A stretch of DNA of 64,000 nucleotides from assembly GCA_964522165.1 (NCBI GenBank), contig CAZFVV010000007.1, positions 1 to 64,000 on the forward strand, in the 5' to 3' direction. Below are positions 60,831 to 64,000 of the stretch, piece by piece. Numbering within the stretch: the stretch's first letter is position 1; each line of letters starts with the position of its first letter. Source of the stretch: JABWBP01 sp964522165 (lineage in GTDB: Bacteria > Calditrichota > Calditrichia > RBG-13-44-9 > J075). Below the pieces are notes generated by a model, which was given only the letters and a program-made list of their open reading frames with translations, was not told where the DNA came from and did not search any database. A program made the position numbers and the translations under genes.

Positions 60831-60910
60831 ACGTATTTCGTGTTAGGTATTTCGTAATGCGTAATGGTCTCGCAGGCAATGCTTTTTACGCATTACGCAT
60901 CACGTATTTT
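60831..60910. repeat. word palindrome overlapping the ybeY stop (CGTAATGCGTAATG words)
   Basis: The left arm, 60831-60867, reads ACGTATTTCGTGTTAGGTAT, then TTCGTAATGCGTAATGG. The right arm, 60886-60910, reads TTTTTACGCATTACGCATCA, then CGTATTTT. It includes the ybeY stop (60900-60902) and its last codon. The same word appears at 46699. Confidence 0.65.
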
Positions 60911-61391
60911 CCCCTGTTTTAACCGGCAAAAATCGGAGCAGCTTTCCGTAGCGTTGCAGGTAGTGTTCTTCGCGTTCCCGCATTTTGCGCTGTTCCAGAT
61001 CGGTGCGGTCATCATATCCTTTCAGGTGGAGAATCCCGTGAATGATCAGCCGGGCAATTTCCGCTTCCGGGGCCACGCCGAACTCCGCGGCCTGGGCCCT
61101 GGCGCGCTCCCCGGAAATATAAATTTCTCCTTGAACCCCGGGGCGGCCCGGCTCGCTCAAATCGAAGGTGATCACGTCGGTCGGGGTGTCGTCATTCAAA
61201 TAATCGCGATGGAGGTCCTGCAGGTAGCGGTCGCCGGTCAAAATGATATTTAACGCTTCCAGGGGCAGGGTTTCCTCTTCCGCAACCCGGGAAATTAGCT
61301 CCCGGGCCGGTTTCAGCGCCACCCGGAACGCCGGGTATTCCCGGATGATCTCAATTCGAGGGCGCATGGCGGTTTTTACCATCGGCTTCAC
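60900..61391 (-). CDS. ybeY: endoribonuclease YbeY
   Basis: A 163-residue YbeY, needed for 16S rRNA 3'-end maturation and ribosome quality control. The core has NIILTGDRYLQDLHRDYLND, PTDVITFDLSEPG, GEIYISGERARAQA and the metal-site loop IIHGILHLKGYDDRTDLEQR. The third histidine of the usual HxxxHxxxxxH site is Asp here (GYDD instead of GYDH), a substitution I recall from Bacteroidetes-type members. The frame opens with GTG at 61391 and an ATG three codons in is equally plausible. The 5' end overlaps the 7TM-HD gene by up to 41 bases, so the two are translationally linked. Confidence 0.92.
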   Translation of the reverse strand: MKPMVKTAMRPRIEIIREYPAFRVALKPARELISRVAEEETLPLEALNIILTGDRYLQDLHRDYLNDDTPTDVITFDLSEPGRPGVQGEIYISGERARAQAAEFGVAPEAEIARLIIHGILHLKGYDDRTDLEQRKMREREEHYLQRYGKLLRFLPVKTGENT

Positions 61392-63753
61392 CGGGACGGC
61401 GCTCTTTTTCCGCCGCGGGCGGCTCTGCCGCGCTATTGCCCCGGGCGGGAGCAGCGGGTTTCTCCTTTGCAGGCTTTTTCTCTTTCTCGGCTTCGCTGCC
61501 GGGATACTCGATGCGGCCGTGGTGGATGCCGGCCAGGATGGGGAGAAACGCTTCTTTGATTTGCTTGATCTCGTTCAGGGTCAGGTCGCAATCGTCCAAT
61601 TCCCCCTCTTCGATCTTCTTTTCCACCAGGGTGTCCACCAGGTTGCGGATACGCTGCGGGGTGGGATTATTCAACGCCCGGGTAGCTGCTTCCACCACAT
61701 CCGCCAGCATGGCGATGGCGGTCTCCTTAGACTGCGGTTTGGGGCCGGGGTAATGGAAGTTGCTTTCATCCACGTCCTTGTCGTCGCTGCTTTCTAAAAA
61801 TTTGTGGTAGAAAAAGCTCATCAGGCTGGTGCCGTGGTGCTCCGGGATGAACTTCTCGACGGCTTTGGGCAGGTTGTGCCGCTCCGCCAGTTTGATCCCT
61901 TCCTTAACGTGATTGGCCAAAATGAGTGCGCTCATGTGCGGGGAAAGGGGATCGTGCTTGTTGACGCCTCCCATCTGGTTTTCCACAAAATATTCCGGTT
62001 TGAGCATTTTTCCAATGTCATGGAAATAGCACCCCACCCGGGTCAAAAGCGCGTTGGCGCCGATCACTTCCGCCGCAGCCTCTCCTAAGTTGGCCACCAC
62101 AATGCTGTGGTGAAAACTCCCCGGGGCCCTTACGGAAAGGCGCTTGAGCAGGGGATGGTTGAGGTCCGACAATTCCAACAGGGTTAAATTGGTGGTTACA
62201 TCGAACAGGCGCTCAAAAATCCCGATGAGCAAAAAGACGATCATGGGGACGATCAGGGCGTCCACCATGTAGAAGGCGTAACCGTTCAAGATATCCTTCA
62301 TGGAATGGAAGTGCAAAAATCCATCGATGAAACTGATGGCCAGGTACGCCGCCATGATGTACACAATGGCGCGGTACATCTGCCCTCGTTTGCGGATATT
62401 TTGAACCGAGAACAGCGCGACCGCCCCAACCGTCAGCATCATCAGGGTAAGGATATAATCATTTCCTTTCACCGCCCCGAAGATCAGGCTGAGGCTCACC
62501 ATGCAAATAAACCCGATGCCGAAATCCAGCAGCATCCCCAACAGCATCGGCACCAGCACCACCGGGATGATCAGGTGGGGACGGTCGATGAACTTTTCGA
62601 TGATCTCCACCAGGCCGAATTGCATCAACATAATCATGGTGATCATTCCTAACAGGCGGTTATCCGAAAAAACCGCGCGGCGATAGAAATAGAGGTATAA
62701 AACGATGATAAACAGCAGGGTAATGGCGTACAGCATCTTACCGATATTGAACTTGAGTTGCTGCCAGCCGCTTTGCAGGGCGGAGCGCTCTTTGAGGGCG
62801 ATGGAGAGGGATTGCAGCTTTTGATACACCTCTTCGGTGATTTTTTCATTATTGTCAACGATCCGCTCATCCTGCTCCACGTATCCCCGGGTCAGGGGAA
62901 CGTCGTGTATGGCGTTCTCTTTGCGCTCGCCGGTGATCTCTACATTATAGATCAGGTTCGGAATTAAAAACCCCGATACCAGGTAATCGGCGATGGCAAT
63001 CTCCGGCGCTTCTGCGGGGTACTGGGTTTTCAGAAAATTTTTGATCTGCGCCTGGGCTTCGGGAATCTCCAGCACTTCTTTGGGGGCTATTTTTTCTTCG
63101 ATACCGCCCTCGCTGAGCACCAGCTCCTTCTCGACGATCTCCGCCCTGGGGCGATTGATAATGCCCTGTTGATAGGCCTGGTTCAAGGCGCGATCCAGGT
63201 TTTTAGCCAGTTTATCGAGATTTTTTTTGGTATGGAGGGTATAAAGTTGCTGCAAGAGCGTGCGATCCAGCTTTACGGCATATTTCAGGTTTACTTGCTG
63301 CAAAAACGTATCGATCGCCGCCTCCGCGGCCTCCCTGGCAGGCCGTTGCCGGGCGCTGCCCGGGCCTCCCACCCACTCCGGCCGGGCATAAAATTCAGCC
63401 AATTTTTCGAAGAAAGAGGCTAATTGAATCCGCTGCCGGTTGGCAGTATCGGAGTTTTTATCGAAAACCGGGGGAACGTTGGCGCGGGCCTGTTCCCGGT
63501 CCCGTTTCAACTCCTCCGGAGTTTTCTGGATGGCAAATTTAAACGGGGCGATGATCTCTTCCGGGGCAATGCTGTTTACCGCCAAATGGCCGTATTCGAA
63601 AGGCCGCTCCGAGGGGAGCATCCAAAAAATAACCCCCGCCAACACCAGCACATATAGTAATTTGAGAAGAATATCATCCGCCCTAACCCCGTACAGCTTA
63701 TGGGATTTAAAAAACTCCTCAATATTTTTCCACTGTTTGCGAAATTTCTTCAT
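61351..63753 (-). CDS. 7TM-HD family phosphohydrolase (PgpH-like)
   Basis: An 800-residue membrane protein. One helix near residue 30 (LLKLLYVLVLAGVIFWMLPS) is followed by a ~270-residue extracytoplasmic helical domain, seven helices (FNIGKMLYAITLLFIIVLYL to DALIVPMIVFLLIGIFERLF) and an HD domain: HHSIVVANLGEAAAEVIG, GCYFHDIGKMLKPEYF and PEHHGTSLMSFF. Relatives such as PgpH hydrolyse cyclic di-AMP. The last ~60 residues are a Lys/Glu/Pro/Ala-rich tail. The ATG at 63753 is chosen over the frame opening at 63819 because it starts the basic segment before the first helix. Confidence 0.92.
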   Translation of the reverse strand: MKKFRKQWKNIEEFFKSHKLYGVRADDILLKLLYVLVLAGVIFWMLPSERPFEYGHLAVNSIAPEEIIAPFKFAIQKTPEELKRDREQARANVPPVFDKNSDTANRQRIQLASFFEKLAEFYARPEWVGGPGSARQRPAREAAEAAIDTFLQQVNLKYAVKLDRTLLQQLYTLHTKKNLDKLAKNLDRALNQAYQQGIINRPRAEIVEKELVLSEGGIEEKIAPKEVLEIPEAQAQIKNFLKTQYPAEAPEIAIADYLVSGFLIPNLIYNVEITGERKENAIHDVPLTRGYVEQDERIVDNNEKITEEVYQKLQSLSIALKERSALQSGWQQLKFNIGKMLYAITLLFIIVLYLYFYRRAVFSDNRLLGMITMIMLMQFGLVEIIEKFIDRPHLIIPVVLVPMLLGMLLDFGIGFICMVSLSLIFGAVKGNDYILTLMMLTVGAVALFSVQNIRKRGQMYRAIVYIMAAYLAISFIDGFLHFHSMKDILNGYAFYMVDALIVPMIVFLLIGIFERLFDVTTNLTLLELSDLNHPLLKRLSVRAPGSFHHSIVVANLGEAAAEVIGANALLTRVGCYFHDIGKMLKPEYFVENQMGGVNKHDPLSPHMSALILANHVKEGIKLAERHNLPKAVEKFIPEHHGTSLMSFFYHKFLESSDDKDVDESNFHYPGPKPQSKETAIAMLADVVEAATRALNNPTPQRIRNLVDTLVEKKIEEGELDDCDLTLNEIKQIKEAFLPILAGIHHGRIEYPGSEAEKEKKPAKEKPAAPARGNSAAEPPAAEKERRPGEADGKNRHAPSN

Positions 63754-63892
63754 TTGCAAAACCCGGGAGTGGTTTCGGATTGGTAAAACGCGGGGTTGAT
63801 GTACATTTACACCGGGCACGACGCAGGCCGCGCACAGCTTCCGGCGACTTTAGCTCACTTTAGTCACTTATAAAAGGGTATTTAAGGCAAAT

Positions 63893-64000
63893 CGATAAGC
63901 CGAATTCTGTTCTCCCCGGGAAACGGGGAGCGGCGGCCATTTATCTATGCGGCCTACCCGGGAGTTCACTCCCCGGCACGGTCGCGCCGGGGGGAACGAA
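63893..64000 (-). ncRNA. rnpB: RNase P RNA, 3' portion running off the right edge
   Basis: Read on the minus strand, the end of the window contains GATAAATGGCCGCC and, further on, ACAGAATTCGGCTTATCG, the conserved 3'-terminal landmarks of bacterial RNase P RNA. Between them is a G+C-rich hairpin (CTCCCCGTTTCCCGGGGAG). The RNA 3' end should be near 63893; the 5' part lies beyond the window. It is the catalytic RNA that matures tRNA 5' ends. About one quarter to one third of the molecule is visible. Confidence 0.85.

Noticed and set aside
1..64000. CRISPR array
   Set aside because: The only regular tandem arrays (328-508, 25532-25573) have no spacers, and no cas gene is present.

Overview
The window looks like chromosomal DNA from an uncultured or little-studied member of the FCB superphylum, close to Calditrichota, KSB1 or Ignavibacteria. 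I infer this from four things. Two secreted proteins end in the type IX secretion (T9SS) sorting domain with the YPNPFNPAT signature. There is a very large hybrid two-component sensor. There is a 31-residue AURKAIP1/COX24-type ribosomal protein. YbeY has lost its third metal-ligand histidine, as I recall for Bacteroidetes relatives. G+C looks to be in the mid-50s per cent by eye, and TTG starts backed by good ribosome binding sites recur. I see no prophage, CRISPR array, plasmid gene or intact transposase.

Layout. 0-1.5 kb: a frameshifted hypA and a divergent small secreted-protein gene, the left copy of a cassette that recurs inverted at 30.9-31.9 kb. 1.6-6.5 kb: a secreted phytase/metallophosphatase fusion, a 160-bp MITE with an 8-bp target duplication, tRNA-Arg(CCU), a YfgM-like TPR protein and an M29-type aminopeptidase. 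7-11.2 kb: bifunctional (p)ppGpp synthetase/hydrolase, GreA, a double-PspC membrane protein and a small membrane partner. 11.7-20.7 kb: a TPR protein with an NtrC-type regulator, a four-repeat SPOR-like protein, a T9SS-exported EEP nuclease/phosphatase, a GDPD phosphodiesterase, an MFS-PlsC fusion, a small TPR protein and a MOSC protein. 20.8-30.2 kb: a 1478-residue hybrid sensor/AraC regulator and a 1518-residue T9SS surface protein with cohesin- and dockerin-like parts.

30.9-36.3 kb: the intact right cassette (secreted protein plus HypA), then two tandem 600-residue secreted MORN proteins. 36.4-39.4 kb: xseB/xseA, the 31-residue ribosomal protein, a zinc-ribbon/TPR membrane protein and an HU-family protein. 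39.6-49 kb: an M1 peptidase, a membrane protein, an HtrA protease followed by a catalytically dead relative, a NUDIX hydrolase, a CsgG-like lipid/outer-membrane assembly protein and an outer-membrane barrel. 49-64 kb: a GAF-SpoIIE phosphatase, smpB, an isolated foreign-looking membrane gene, tyrS, a MoeB-rhodanese fusion, a DEAD-box helicase, an IS1096 ORF3-type zinc protein, comEC, ybeY, a 7TM-HD phosphohydrolase and the 3' end of rnpB at the right edge.

Most housekeeping genes stand alone or in groups of two or three. The striking non-coding theme is that a large share of intergenic gaps hold imperfect inverted repeats. Some are classic MITE-like elements with clean termini and target duplications. 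Many others are 'word palindromes', in which one arm repeats a 5-10 base word and the other arm repeats its complement, with a different word at each locus. One such palindrome has inserted in frame inside the kinase ATPase domain of the hybrid sensor.
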